Positions 5,110 through 5,156 of a stretch of 5,156 nucleotides of DNA are shown here, piece after piece. The number at the start of each line of letters is the position of its first letter. Within the stretch, counting starts at the first letter, position 1. Source of the DNA: an uncultured Flavihumibacter sp. (lineage in GTDB: Bacteria > Bacteroidota > Bacteroidia > Chitinophagales > Chitinophagaceae); contig CAMLPA010000278.1 of assembly GCA_946481605.1 (NCBI GenBank), forward strand, positions 1 to 5,156, in the 5' to 3' direction. The position numbers and the translations under genes were made by a program. The notes below the pieces were generated by a model. That model was not told the DNA's origin. It saw only the letters and a list, made by a program, of their open reading frames with translations, and made no database searches.

Positions 5110-5156
5110 GTGCAGCAAAAAAAACAGGATTTCACCTACACCGTTTACACCTCCGC
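5110..5156 (+). CDS. Start of a downstream gene (3' partial), possibly cytidine deaminase
   Basis: A frame opens with GTG at 5110, after an in-frame TAA at 5098-5100, and runs to the window end: (M)QQKKQDFTYTVYTS. No ATG is available in this frame. The 31-base gap after lepB and the absence of a hairpin suggest co-transcription. The polar start followed by a beta-strand-like FTYTVYTS resembles the leader I recall before the catalytic domain in some Bacteroidota cytidine deaminases, but only 16 codons are visible and no catalytic residue is included, so the product is a weak guess. Confidence 0.35.
   Translation, partial: MQQKKQDFTYTVYTS

Overview
The window looks like a stretch of a Bacteroidota chromosome, probably from the Chitinophagaceae or close relatives. 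Three things suggest this: the long Bacteroidota-type signal peptidase I with an extra membrane-spanning N-terminal region, start codons without Shine-Dalgarno sequences in A-rich leaders, and a TAnnTTTG-type -7 element upstream of lepB. The lineage call is inference from sequence style; no rRNA or other marker is present. I see no insertion sequence, prophage, CRISPR array, tRNA or rRNA.

Layout from left to right. (1) 1-965, plus: the C-terminal beta-barrel of a TonB-dependent outer-membrane receptor, cut by the window edge. (2) 969-1118, minus: a 49-residue single-span membrane protein, with its own plausible promoter, whose stop codon lies 3 bases from the receptor stop. (3) 1119-1399: a control region with nested inverted repeats, a strong GC-rich hairpin plus T-run that also carries a near-consensus sigma-54 -24/-12 site, and a 17-bp palindrome. 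(4) 1400-2560, plus: an NtrC-type response regulator (receiver plus sigma-54-activator AAA+ domain) that has no C-terminal DNA-binding domain. (5) 2569-3447, minus: a MerR-type regulator with a CarH/LitR-like cobalamin-binding module, convergent with the response regulator. A 15-bp hairpin lies at the junction. (6) 3448-3566: a divergent promoter region with repeated TTTTGTAC/GTAC sites. (7) 3567-5078, plus: signal peptidase I (lepB). (8) 5110-5156, plus: the first codons of another gene, cut by the window end.

These are mostly separate transcription units, not one pathway. Two regulatory ideas deserve attention. First, an apparently orphan sigma-54 activator without a DNA-binding domain sits behind a possible sigma-54 promoter and a palindrome, which suggests autoregulation. 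Second, the MerR regulator may control itself and the divergent lepB through the GTAC-containing repeats. Both are inferences. I did not find a clearly new multi-gene system. The least described items are the small membrane protein and the structured region at 1199-1335.
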